Assembly: GCA_023458595.1 (NCBI GenBank)
Contig: JAEWYT010000003.1
Coordinates: 1 to 9,621, forward strand
Source: Pseudomonadota bacterium
GTDB taxonomy: Bacteria > Pseudomonadota > Alphaproteobacteria > Rhizobiales > Tepidamorphaceae
Direction: 5' to 3'
DNA: 9,621 nt
Under the pieces are notes generated by a model. The model made no database searches. It was not told the origin of the DNA and saw only the letters and a program-made list of their open reading frames with translations. The translations under genes and the position numbers were made by a program. Positions 1 to 5,997 of the stretch are shown piece by piece. Within the stretch, counting starts at the first letter, position 1. Each line of letters opens with the position of its first letter.

Positions 1-1
1 G

Positions 2-715
2 CTCGGCATCGATCTCTCCGCCGTCGCGGGCACCGGACCCGACGGCGCGGTCACGCTCGCCGACCTGTCCGGCGCGGCTCCCGCCGGTGCCGCTCCCGCC
101 GGTGCCGCTCCCGCCGACGTCCTGCGCGGCGCGCGGCGCTCGATGGCGCTCAACATGGCGAAGGCCTGGGCCGAGGTCGCCCACGCGACGCTCCACGACG
201 AGGTCGACGTCGATCCGTGGCCCGAGGTGCCCGACGTCACCGCCCGCATGATCCGTGCCGTCGTGAAGGGCTGCGGGGCCGAGCCGCGCCTGAACGCCCG
301 GTTCGATCCCCGCGGGCCGAGCCTGCGGCCCGCGGAGCGCGTGGACATCGGCATCGCGATCGACAGTCCCGACGGCCTGTTCGTGCCCGTGCTCCGCGAC
401 GCCGCAAGCCTGACCCATGCCGAAATCCGCAGACAGATCAACAGCTTGAAGGAAGGCGTGGCGCGGCGCTCCCTGCCCCCCGAGGCCTTCCGCGACCCGA
501 CCCTCACCCTGTCGAACTTCGGCACCATCGCCGGCCGCCACGCATCCCTGATCGTCATGCCTCCGCAGGTCGCGATCCTCGGCGTCGGCCGCATGGCGAC
601 GCGCCCCTTCCGCGCCCTGCCCCTGTCCCTCTCCTTCGACCACCGCGCCGTCACCGGCGGCGAGGCCGCCCGCTTCCTGCGCGCCGTGATGGACGATCTG
701 GAGAAGCCGACGTGA
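2..715 (+). CDS. 2-oxoacid dehydrogenase E2 (dihydrolipoamide acyltransferase), 3' part
   Basis: This is the C-terminal 237 residues of an E2 acyltransferase; the 5' end, with the lipoyl domain, lies outside the window. The first visible residues (LGIDLSAVAGTGPDG) match the end of a peripheral subunit-binding domain, which docks E1/E3. An Ala/Pro-rich linker follows (roughly residues 26-40 of the visible part), then the catalytic domain, recognisable from LNARFD, GIAIDSPDGLFVPVLRDA, LTLSNFGTIAGR and the C-terminal SFDHRAVTGGEAARFL. The enzyme transfers an acyl group from lipoyl-lysine to CoA. The active-site His is at 641-643, but the usual Asp of HxxxDG is Thr here (653-655). The catalytic domain seems somewhat compact. 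The downstream Leu/Val-type dehydrogenase favours a branched-chain 2-oxoacid substrate, but pyruvate or acetoin complexes cannot be excluded. The family is clear; the substrate is inferred. Confidence 0.9.
   Translation, partial: LGIDLSAVAGTGPDGAVTLADLSGAAPAGAAPAGAAPADVLRGARRSMALNMAKAWAEVAHATLHDEVDVDPWPEVPDVTARMIRAVVKGCGAEPRLNARFDPRGPSLRPAERVDIGIAIDSPDGLFVPVLRDAASLTHAEIRRQINSLKEGVARRSLPPEAFRDPTLTLSNFGTIAGRHASLIVMPPQVAILGVGRMATRPFRALPLSLSFDHRAVTGGEAARFLRAVMDDLEKPT
77..116 (+). repeat. 15-bp tandem repeat coding the E2 linker
   Basis: Two exact copies of GCTCCCGCCGGTGCC (77-91 and 92-106) and the first ten bases of a third (107-116). Each unit codes for APAGA in the E2 frame, lengthening the flexible Ala/Pro linker between the subunit-binding and catalytic domains. 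Such linkers vary in length in this family, so replication slippage here is probably tolerated. Confidence 0.8.
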
Positions 716-755
716 GGGGCCCGATCCGGCGGACGAGCGCCGGCGCCTCTCTTTC

Positions 756-778
756 CCCCTCCCCATCGAGGGGAGGGG
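756..778. repeat. CCCTCCCC/GGGGAGGG palindromic repeat
   Basis: A perfect 9-bp stem, CCCCTCCCC (756-764) and GGGGAGGGG (770-778), around the 5-nt loop ATCGA. It lies between the E2 gene and the amino acid dehydrogenase. The same stem type with a 5-nt loop recurs inside phnJ (5105-5130), so this is probably one copy of a dispersed genomic repeat. It has no T-run, so it is not a classical Rho-independent terminator, though the RNA hairpin could influence mRNA stability between the two genes. Confidence 0.75.
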
Positions 779-818
779 CGAACAGGTCTCGACTGCGCCG
801 TGCCCGAGAGAACGGAAA

Positions 819-823
819 AGAGG
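819..823 (+). promoter_or_regulatory. Ribosome binding site of the amino acid dehydrogenase
   Basis: AGAGG followed by AAA, 8 nt before the ATG at 832. It decides the start: the reading frame is open back to at least 217, but that upstream part overlaps the E2 gene in another frame and translates to Arg/Pro-rich shadow sequence with no family similarity. Confidence 0.7.
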
Positions 824-831
824 AAACCCCG

Positions 832-1938
832 ATGCAGGACATGTTCCGCTTCGCCGACGACTACGGCCCGGCCAAGATCGTCCACATCCACCGCCCGAAG
901 CCCGGCCTCAGGGCGATCGTCGTCGTCGACAACGTCGCCGCCGGGCCCTCGATCGGCGGCGTGCGCATGGCGCCCGACGTCTCGGTCGAGGAGTGCTTCC
1001 GCCTCGCCCGCGCCATGACCTGGAAGAACGCGGCGGCCGGCCTGCCGCACGGCGGCGGCAAGTCGGTGATCTTCGCCGACCCGCACATGGACGAGGCGAG
1101 GAAGGAGGACACGATCCGCGCCTTCGCCTGCGCCATCGCGGACCTGAAGGAGTACATCCCGGGACCCGACATGGGCACCGACGAGCGGTGCATGGGCTGG
1201 GTGAAGGACGAGATCGGCCGCGCCGTCGGCCTGCCCGCCGAGATCGGTGGCATCCCGCTCGACGAGATCGGCGCGACCGGCTTCGGCGTCGCGGCGGCGA
1301 CCGAGATCGCCGCCCCCTTCGCCGGCGTCGAGCTGAAGGGCGCCCGCATCGCGGTGCAGGGCTTCGGCGCCGTCGGCAAGCACGCCGCCCGTTTCCTCGC
1401 CGGGAAGGGCGCTATACTTGTAGCTGCAAGCGATAGCCGCGGAACCCTGATCGATCCGGCCGGCCTCGATATCGAGGCGCTGATCGCCCTGAAGGATTCC
1501 GGAGGACACCTGACCGACCACGGCTCCGGCGAGAAGGCCGATGCCGACGCAGTTCTGGACGTTCCCTGCGACATCTGGATTCCCGCCGCACGGCCGGACG
1601 TCGTGCGCGCCGACAATGTCGACCGGCTGAACTGCAGGCTCGTGCCGCAGGGCGCCAACATCCCCTTTACGCAGGAGGCGGAGAAGATCCTGCACGGGCG
1701 CGGCGTCGTCGTCGTGCCGGACTTCGTCGCCAATGCCGGCGGCGTCATCTGCGCCTCCGTCGAATATCACGGCGGCAACGAGCGTTCGGCCTTCGAGACG
1801 ATCGATGTGCGCATCCGCAACAACACGCGCCTCGTCATGGAGGAAATGCGCGACGACGGGATCGCGCCGCGGGTCGCCGCCCTCAACCTCGCCCGCCGCC
1901 GCGTCGAGGCGGCGATGACGACGCGGCGGTGGTCCTGA
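832..1938 (+). CDS. Glu/Leu/Phe/Val dehydrogenase (probably leucine/valine type)
   Basis: A 368-residue NAD(P)-dependent amino acid dehydrogenase that would oxidatively deaminate an L-amino acid to its 2-oxoacid and ammonia. The N-terminal catalytic domain (about 1-145) has TWKNAAAGLPHGGGKSVI with Lys65 and Lys77 at the substrate and catalytic positions, and GPDMGTD with probable catalytic Asp113. The Rossmann domain (about 146-330) has GFGAVG at 177-182 and Asp201 at the end of the second strand, which usually goes with NAD preference. PQGAN (272-276) and PDFVANAGG (296-304) are conserved in the family. About 370 residues and GGGKSVI are closer to leucine/phenylalanine dehydrogenases than to the larger glutamate dehydrogenases. 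It follows the E2 gene by 116 bp, and a branched-chain 2-oxoacid product would be that complex's substrate. The family is certain; leucine/valine specificity is inferred from context. The 3' end is 4 bp from the convergent phnF. Confidence 0.93.
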   Translation: MQDMFRFADDYGPAKIVHIHRPKPGLRAIVVVDNVAAGPSIGGVRMAPDVSVEECFRLARAMTWKNAAAGLPHGGGKSVIFADPHMDEARKEDTIRAFACAIADLKEYIPGPDMGTDERCMGWVKDEIGRAVGLPAEIGGIPLDEIGATGFGVAAATEIAAPFAGVELKGARIAVQGFGAVGKHAARFLAGKGAILVAASDSRGTLIDPAGLDIEALIALKDSGGHLTDHGSGEKADADAVLDVPCDIWIPAARPDVVRADNVDRLNCRLVPQGANIPFTQEAEKILHGRGVVVVPDFVANAGGVICASVEYHGGNERSAFETIDVRIRNNTRLVMEEMRDDGIAPRVAALNLARRRVEAAMTTRRWS

Positions 1939-1942
1939 CCCC

Positions 1943-2701
1943 TCAGCTCTCCACCACGATCTGCACCCGGTCGGCGGCGAAGCGGGCGACGGAGAACTGG
2001 ATCGGCCCGCCGTCCGGACCGGTGTTGACGCTTTCCGTCACGATCAGCGCGCTGCCCGGCGCAAGCTGCAGCGCCAGCGCGTCCTGCGGGTCGGCGATCC
2101 GCGCCGTGACCCGCGTCTCGCGCCGGCGGTAGTCGCCGACGCCGCAGCGCGCGAGCGCCTTGGTGATCGAGCCGGTCTCGGCGTAGTGGGCGACGAAGCC
2201 CGGCAACCGCTCGGCCGGGAACCAGCTCGTCGCCACGTTGAGCGGCACGCCGTCGGCGGCGCTCAGGGTGTCGAGCCTCAGCACCCGCGACCCGCGCGCC
2301 AGCTCGAGCGCGGCGGCCACCTCGACGTCCGCTTCGGTCTCGCTCGCCGAGATCAGCCGTCCGGACGGCGCCCGCGCCTGCCCGGACACGATCTCGGAGA
2401 ACCGCGTGCGCGGCCCGATCGGATAGTCGAGCGGCTTCGCGATGACGATCGTGCCGCGCCCCTGCTCGGCCTTCACCAGCCCGTCCTGCGCCAGCGCGCC
2501 GATCGCCTGACGCACGGTATGGCGGTTCACCCCGAAGCGTCCGGCGAGCGCGGCTTCCGAGGGCAGGCGCTGGCCCGGCCGGTGGGCGCCGGCGGCGATC
2601 TCGCGGCGCAGCACGTCGGCGATGCGGCGCCAGAGCGCGATCCCCTCCCCGCCCCGGCGGGCCGTCAGCGCGGTTTCGGCAGTGGTCGTCGCGTCCGTCA
2701 C
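1943..2701 (-). CDS. phnF: PhnF, GntR/HutC-family phosphonate operon regulator
   Basis: A 252-residue transcription factor, probably a repressor of the divergent phn operon. After a short Thr/Ala-rich tail, residues 20-88 form a GntR winged helix-turn-helix (IADVLRREIAAG, LPSEAALAGRFGVNRHTVRQAI, then the wing QGRGTIV). From about 90 to the end is a UTRA ligand-binding domain of HutC type (PIGPRTRFSEIV, VLRLDTLSAADGVPLNVATSWFP, and a C-terminal GGPIQFSVARFAADRVQIVVES). UTRA domains bind small effectors; a phosphonate or C-P lyase intermediate is likely here but not shown. The start is GTG (2701-2699) with no strong Shine-Dalgarno sequence; the conserved part begins about 20 codons in, so a later start is possible. 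The PHO-box-like sequence overlaps this start codon. PhnF is assigned from family plus position next to phnG. Confidence 0.9.
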   Translation of the reverse strand: MTDATTTAETALTARRGGEGIALWRRIADVLRREIAAGAHRPGQRLPSEAALAGRFGVNRHTVRQAIGALAQDGLVKAEQGRGTIVIAKPLDYPIGPRTRFSEIVSGQARAPSGRLISASETEADVEVAAALELARGSRVLRLDTLSAADGVPLNVATSWFPAERLPGFVAHYAETGSITKALARCGVGDYRRRETRVTARIADPQDALALQLAPGSALIVTESVNTGPDGGPIQFSVARFAADRVQIVVES

Positions 2702-2712
2702 AGAGATGTCAC
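2695..2712 (+). promoter_or_regulatory. Candidate PHO box (PhoB site) for the phn operon
   Basis: Two heptamers, CCGTCAC (2695-2701) and ATGTCAC (2706-2712), separated by 4 bp (AGAG). This is the 7-4-7 layout of a PhoB box (consensus CTGTCAT-N4-CTGTCAT), with the GTCA core intact in both halves. phn operons are classical Pho-regulon members in enterobacteria and rhizobia, activated under phosphate starvation. The site covers the first codon of divergent phnF and its upstream bases. The match is by eye and imperfect. Confidence 0.6.
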
Positions 2713-2722
2713 TTGCTTTCGA

Positions 2723-2728
2723 TATCGG
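2723..2728 (+). promoter_or_regulatory. Possible -10 of the phnG promoter
   Basis: TATCGG starts exactly 10 bp after the end of the PHO-box-like element, the distance seen at E. coli phoA. It matches TATAAT at only three positions, as may happen at an activator-dependent promoter in a high-GC genome. The transcription start would fall near 2735, giving a leader of about 95 nt before phnG. TATGCA at 2730-2735 is an alternative. Confidence 0.3.
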
Positions 2729-2738
2729 TTATGCAGTT

Positions 2739-2754
2739 GTCTAGATGAATAGAC
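2739..2754. promoter_or_regulatory. Candidate PhnF operator, GTCTA-N6-TAGAC
   Basis: An inverted repeat with 5-bp arms, GTCTAGATGAATAGAC, in the phnF-phnG intergenic region. The left part, TTGTCTAGATGA, also fits the HutC-subfamily operator pattern GTMTAKAC with one mismatch. It would lie just downstream of the predicted phnG transcription start, where bound PhnF could block the operon. Confidence 0.5.
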
Positions 2755-2756
2755 GT

Positions 2757-2766
2757 ATTCGCGAAT
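2757..2766. other. 10-bp perfect palindrome ATTCGCGAAT
   Basis: A perfect 10-bp palindrome three bases downstream of the candidate PhnF operator, in the phnG leader. It could be a second protein-binding site or chance; no known consensus is matched. Confidence 0.25.
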
Positions 2767-2829
2767 GCGGTCCACCCGAAATCGCGAGACCACCCCGAAG
2801 CCGACCGGCAAGGCGACCTGAAGACGGCA

Positions 2830-3369
2830 ATGACGAGCGTCGATCCGACCAAGAGCCGACCCCGCCACGATGCGCGCCCCGACGATGCGCGCCCCGACGA
2901 TGCGCGCCGTGACGATGCGCGTGCTGACGACGATCGTCGCAGGGCCATGGGCGCGCTCGCCTCCGCCGGGCGCGCGTTCCTCGAGGACGCCTGGAGCCGG
3001 CTCGATGGAAAGCCCGGCTGGGACTGGCTGCGCAGGCCGGAATCGGGCCTCGTCATGGTGCGCGGCCGCACCGGCGGCAGCGGCGCGCCGTTCAACCTCG
3101 GCGAGGTGACGGTCACCCGCTGCGCCGTTTCGCTCGATACCGGCGAGGCTGGCTTCGCCTGGACCATGGGCCGGGACGGCGAGAAAGCCAGGCTCGCCGC
3201 GCTTTTCGACGCGCTCTGGCAGCGCGACGACCGCCGCGCCGAGATCGAGGAGATCGTCGTCGGCCCGGCGCTTCGGGCCCGCGCGAGCGAGGACAGGACG
3301 GTTGCCGAACGCACCGCGGCGACGCGCGTCGACTTCTTCACCATGGTGCGCGGCGAGGACGAGGCATGA
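2830..3369 (+). CDS. phnG: PhnG, C-P lyase core subunit
   Basis: A 179-residue subunit of the C-P lyase core complex (PhnG, H, I, J) in the cytoplasm. With PhnH, PhnI and PhnL it takes part in replacing the adenine of ATP by a phosphonate. The conserved body starts near residue 40 and includes SGLVMVRGRTGGSGAPFNLGE, VTRCAVSL, WTMGRDGEKA and the diagnostic C-terminal ATRVDFFTMVRG. The E. coli protein has 150 residues; the excess is an Asp/Arg/Ala-rich N-terminus coded by a 15-bp tandem repeat. The ATG at 2830 has only a weak GAAGA 5 nt upstream. ATG at 2947, just before GALASAGRAFLEDAW, is a possible alternative that would remove the repeats. It is the first gene of the operon, and its stop overlaps the phnH start (ATGA). 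Confidence 0.93.
   Translation: MTSVDPTKSRPRHDARPDDARPDDARRDDARADDDRRRAMGALASAGRAFLEDAWSRLDGKPGWDWLRRPESGLVMVRGRTGGSGAPFNLGEVTVTRCAVSLDTGEAGFAWTMGRDGEKARLAALFDALWQRDDRRAEIEEIVVGPALRARASEDRTVAERTAATRVDFFTMVRGEDEA
2867..2926 (+). repeat. 15-bp tandem repeat in phnG
   Basis: Four units with consensus ACGATGCGCGCCCCG at 2867, 2882, 2897 and 2912. The first two are identical, the third differs at two bases and the fourth at three. In the phnG frame they code for a DDARP-like repeat, giving a charged, probably disordered tail. The 15-bp period keeps the frame whatever the copy number. Confidence 0.85.
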
Positions 3370-3971
3370 CGGCCCGCGCGGCAGCCCTTTCGGGCGGATT
3401 CGCAGCGCCCGTCTTCGACTCCCAGGCCGTGTTCCGGGCGGTGATGGATGCCACGGCTCGCCCGGGAAAGATCGTCGATCTGGCAGCAGAGGCCGCTCCG
3501 CCGAAGCCCCTGTCGGAGGCCGCCGGCGCGATCGCCCTGGCGCTCTTCGACCACGAGACCCCGGTCTGGCTCGATCACGAGCTCGCCGGCGCCGAAGCGG
3601 TCGCCGACTGGCTGCGCTTCCACACCGGCGCGCCGGTCACGGACGCTCCCGAGGAGGCTGCCTTCGCGCTGATTTCGGACTCCGCCCACATGCCGGCGCT
3701 CTCGTCGTTCCGGCAGGGAACGGCCGAATATCCCGACCGCTCGACGACGCTGATCGTCGCCGTGGAGACCCTGAAGAGCCAAAGCGTCATCGCGCTCCGC
3801 GGCCCCGGCATCAAGGACGCCGCGACGCTCGCGCCGGCGCCCCTTCCGGTCGGGTTTCACGATCAGCTGCGGACGAACCACGCGCAGTTTCCGCGCGGGG
3901 TCGACCTGGTCTTCGTCGCGGGCGCCAGGATCGCAGCCCTGCCGCGCTCCACCCGCATCCAGGGAGCCTGA
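3366..3971 (+). CDS. phnH: PhnH, C-P lyase core subunit
   Basis: A 201-residue C-P lyase core subunit (about 194 in E. coli), essential for phosphonate breakdown; it forms part of the PhnGHIJ complex and has no known activity alone. Conserved stretches are FRAVMDATARPG (about 22-33), LALFDHETPVWLDHEL, RFHTGAPVT, GTAEYPDRSTTLI, RGPGIKD and the C-terminal PRGVDLVFVAGARIAALPRSTRI. Its ATG overlaps the phnG stop by 4 bp, so translation is probably coupled. phnI follows after 3 bp. Confidence 0.95.
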   Translation: MTARAAALSGGFAAPVFDSQAVFRAVMDATARPGKIVDLAAEAAPPKPLSEAAGAIALALFDHETPVWLDHELAGAEAVADWLRFHTGAPVTDAPEEAAFALISDSAHMPALSSFRQGTAEYPDRSTTLIVAVETLKSQSVIALRGPGIKDAATLAPAPLPVGFHDQLRTNHAQFPRGVDLVFVAGARIAALPRSTRIQGA

Positions 3972-3974
3972 GCC

Positions 3975-5084
3975 ATGTACGTCGCGGTCAAAGGCGGGGA
4001 AACGGCGATCCGCAACGCCCACCGGCTGCTCGCCGACAAGCGGCGCGGCGACCGCTCGGTGCCGGACATCACGCTCGGCCAGATCACCGAGCAGCTGGCG
4101 CTCGCCGTCGACCGGGTGATGGCGGAAGGCTCGCTCTACGACCGCGACCTCGCCGCGCTCGCGGTGAAGCAGGCGCGCGGCGACCTGATCGAGGCGATCT
4201 TCCTGATCCGCGCCTATCGCACCACCCTGCCGCGTCTCGGCGTCTCCGAGCCGGTCGATACGGCCAGGATGCGTATCCGCCGCCGCGTCTCGGCGACCTT
4301 CAAGGACCTGCCCGGCGGCCAGCTGCTGGGGCCGACCTTCGACTACACCCACCGCCTGCTCGAACCCTCGCTCGCCGAGGCCGGCGACCCGGAGACGCCG
4401 CAGACGGGCGAGCCGCTCGGCGGCCCGGTCCCGCGCGTCACCGACCTGCTCGGCCATCAGGGCCTGATCGAGCCCGATCCGGAGACCGATCCCGACGCCG
4501 CTATCCGCGATCTGACCCGCGAGCCGCTGGAATTCCCCGCGGACCGGTCGCTGCGCCTGCAGGCGCTGTCGCGCGGCGACGAGGGCTTCCTGCTCGCCCT
4601 CGGCTATTCGACGCAGCGCGGCTATGCCCGCTCGCACCCCTTCGTCGGCGAGATTCGCATCGGCGAGGTCGAGATCGAGGTCGTGCCGGAGGAACTCGGC
4701 TTTCCGGTCGCGATCGGCCGCATCACCGTCACCGAGTGCCAGATGGTCAACCAGTTCAAGGGCTCGGCCAAGGTGCCGCCGCAGTTCACCCGCGGCTACG
4801 GCCTCGTGTTCGGCCAGTCGGAGCGCAAGGCGATGTCGATGGCCCTCGTCGAGCGGGCCCTGAGGGCGCAGGACCTCGGCGAGGAACGGACCGCCCCGGC
4901 GCAGGACGAGGAATTCGTGCTGTCGCACGCCGACAACGTCCGCGCGACCGGCTTCGTCGAGCACCTGAAGCTGCCGCACTACGTCGATTTCCAGGCCGAG
5001 CTGGAGCTCGTCCGGCGCATGCGCGGCGAGACGGCCGCGAGCGCCGAGGAAACGGGGCACACCCGCAAGGAGGCGGCGGAATGA
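3975..5084 (+). CDS. phnI: PhnI, C-P lyase core subunit (nucleosidase)
   Basis: A 369-residue PhnI (354 in E. coli). PhnI alone is a purine nucleosidase; with PhnG, PhnH and PhnL it catalyses displacement of adenine from ATP by the phosphonate, giving a ribosyl-phosphonate triphosphate. Conserved parts are MYVAVKGGETAIRNAHRLL at the N-terminus, AVDRVMAEGSLYDRDLAALA, IFLIRAYRTTLPRL, KDLPGGQLLGPTFDYTHRLL, RGDEGFLLALGYSTQRGYAR, VPEELGFPVAIGRI, TECQMVNQF, FTRGYGLVFGQSERKAM and EHLKLPHYVDFQAELEL. His330 and His335 in the last motif correspond to the zinc ligands His328/His333 of E. coli PhnI. AGGGAG lies about a dozen bases upstream of the ATG. The stop overlaps the phnJ start (ATGA). Confidence 0.97.
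   Translation: MYVAVKGGETAIRNAHRLLADKRRGDRSVPDITLGQITEQLALAVDRVMAEGSLYDRDLAALAVKQARGDLIEAIFLIRAYRTTLPRLGVSEPVDTARMRIRRRVSATFKDLPGGQLLGPTFDYTHRLLEPSLAEAGDPETPQTGEPLGGPVPRVTDLLGHQGLIEPDPETDPDAAIRDLTREPLEFPADRSLRLQALSRGDEGFLLALGYSTQRGYARSHPFVGEIRIGEVEIEVVPEELGFPVAIGRITVTECQMVNQFKGSAKVPPQFTRGYGLVFGQSERKAMSMALVERALRAQDLGEERTAPAQDEEFVLSHADNVRATGFVEHLKLPHYVDFQAELELVRRMRGETAASAEETGHTRKEAAE
5067..5073 (+). promoter_or_regulatory. Strong ribosome binding site of phnJ
   Basis: AAGGAGG inside the 3' end of phnI, 7 nt before the ATG at 5081. It fixes the phnJ start upstream of the palindromic repeat at 5105-5130. There is no in-frame ATG, GTG, TTG or CTG between 5084 and the conserved YNFAYLDEQ segment, so the repeat must be translated. 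Confidence 0.75.
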
Positions 5085-5983
5085 GCGACGAGCGCCAACA
5101 GAACCTCCCCTCCCCCTCGTGGGGAGGGAGCCCTCACGCCGACACCCCCTACAACTTCGCCTATCTCGACGAGCAGACGAAGCGGATGATCCGCCGGGCG
5201 ATCCTGAAGAGCATCGCCATTCCCGGCTATCAGGTTCCCTTCGCCAGCCGCGAGATGCCGATGCCCTACGGCTGGGGCACCGGCGGCGTGCAGGTGACCG
5301 CCGCCATCCTCGGCCCCGACGACACGCTGAAGGTCATCGACCAGGGCTCCGACGACACCACCAACGCGGTCGCGATCCGCGGCTTCTTCGCCCGCACCGC
5401 CGGCGTGGAGACGACGACGCGCACGGCCGAGGCGACCGTCATCCAGACCCGCCACCGCATCCCCGAGAAGACCCTGACCGAGGACCAGATCCTCGTCTTC
5501 CAGGTGCCGATCCCCGAGCCCCTGCGCTTCCTCGAGCCGCGCGAGACGGAGACGCGCAAGATGCATGCGCTCGAGGAATACGGGATCATGCACGTGAAGC
5601 TCTACGAGGACATCGCCAGCCACGGCCACATCGCCACGACCTACGCCTATCCGGCACTCGTCGACGGGCGCTACGTGATGGACCCCTCGCCGATCCCGAA
5701 GTTCGACAATCCAAAGCTGAACGAATCCGATGCGCTGATGCTGTTCGGCGCCGGCCGCGAGCAGCGCATCTACGCGATCCCGCCGCACACGCGCGTGAAG
5801 AGCCTCGACTTCGAGGACCACCCCTTCGAGGTGCAGAAGTTCTCGCAGCCCTGCGCGCTGTGCGGCTCGACCGGGGTCTATCTCGACGAGATCGTCACCG
5901 ACGATCACGGCGGACGCATGTTCATCTGTTCCGATTCCGACTTCTGCGAGGAGCACCGGGCCGAGACGCCCGCCGGAGCCTGA
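5081..5983 (+). CDS. phnJ: PhnJ, C-P lyase catalytic subunit (radical SAM)
   Basis: A 300-residue PhnJ (281 in E. coli), the enzyme that cleaves the C-P bond of 5-phosphoribosyl-1-phosphonate, giving the alkane and ribose cyclic phosphate by SAM radical chemistry. Near-invariant stretches include YNFAYLDEQTKRMIRRAIL, MPMPYGWGTGG, IDQGSDDTTNAVAIR, IQTRHRIPE, PEPLRFLEPRETETR, HALEEYGIM, VKLYEDIA, YVMDPSPIPKFDNPK and FGAGREQRIYAIPP. The cysteine motif CX2CX21CX5C is complete: Cys258, Cys261 and Cys283 for the 4Fe-4S cluster and Cys289 as the presumed thiyl residue, so the enzyme is probably active. The first 23 residues are odd: NLPSPSWGGS is coded by a palindromic repeat, and the family body begins only at Tyr24. 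The start overlaps the phnI stop; phnK follows after 14 bp. Confidence 0.97.
   Translation: MSDERQQNLPSPSWGGSPHADTPYNFAYLDEQTKRMIRRAILKSIAIPGYQVPFASREMPMPYGWGTGGVQVTAAILGPDDTLKVIDQGSDDTTNAVAIRGFFARTAGVETTTRTAEATVIQTRHRIPEKTLTEDQILVFQVPIPEPLRFLEPRETETRKMHALEEYGIMHVKLYEDIASHGHIATTYAYPALVDGRYVMDPSPIPKFDNPKLNESDALMLFGAGREQRIYAIPPHTRVKSLDFEDHPFEVQKFSQPCALCGSTGVYLDEIVTDDHGGRMFICSDSDFCEEHRAETPAGA
5105..5130. repeat. Palindromic repeat translated within phnJ
   Basis: An 8-bp perfect stem (5108-5115 with 5121-5128) around the loop CTCGT, extendable by two pairs past one bulged C. Stem composition and 5-nt loop match the intergenic palindrome at 756-778. It starts 24 bases after the phnJ start codon and codes for part of the non-conserved N-terminus (LPSPSWGGS). 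Confidence 0.8.
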
Positions 5984-5997
5984 CCCCCGAGTCCGAC

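Noticed and set aside
217..831. Upstream extension of the amino acid dehydrogenase reading frame
   Set aside because: It overlaps the E2 gene in another frame, gives Arg/Pro-rich sequence, and the ATG at 832 has a good ribosome binding site and matches the family's N-terminus.
1927..1957. Bidirectional terminator between the dehydrogenase and phnF
   Set aside because: GGTGG/CCACC gives only a 5-bp stem with an 18-nt loop and no T-run; it lies mostly in coding sequence and could be chance.
2709..5060. A 783-codon open frame on the minus strand across phnG, phnH and phnI
   Set aside because: It is antisense to three well-conserved phn genes, its translation is Arg/Ala/Gly-rich without recognisable domains, and long antisense frames are usual in DNA with such GC3 bias.
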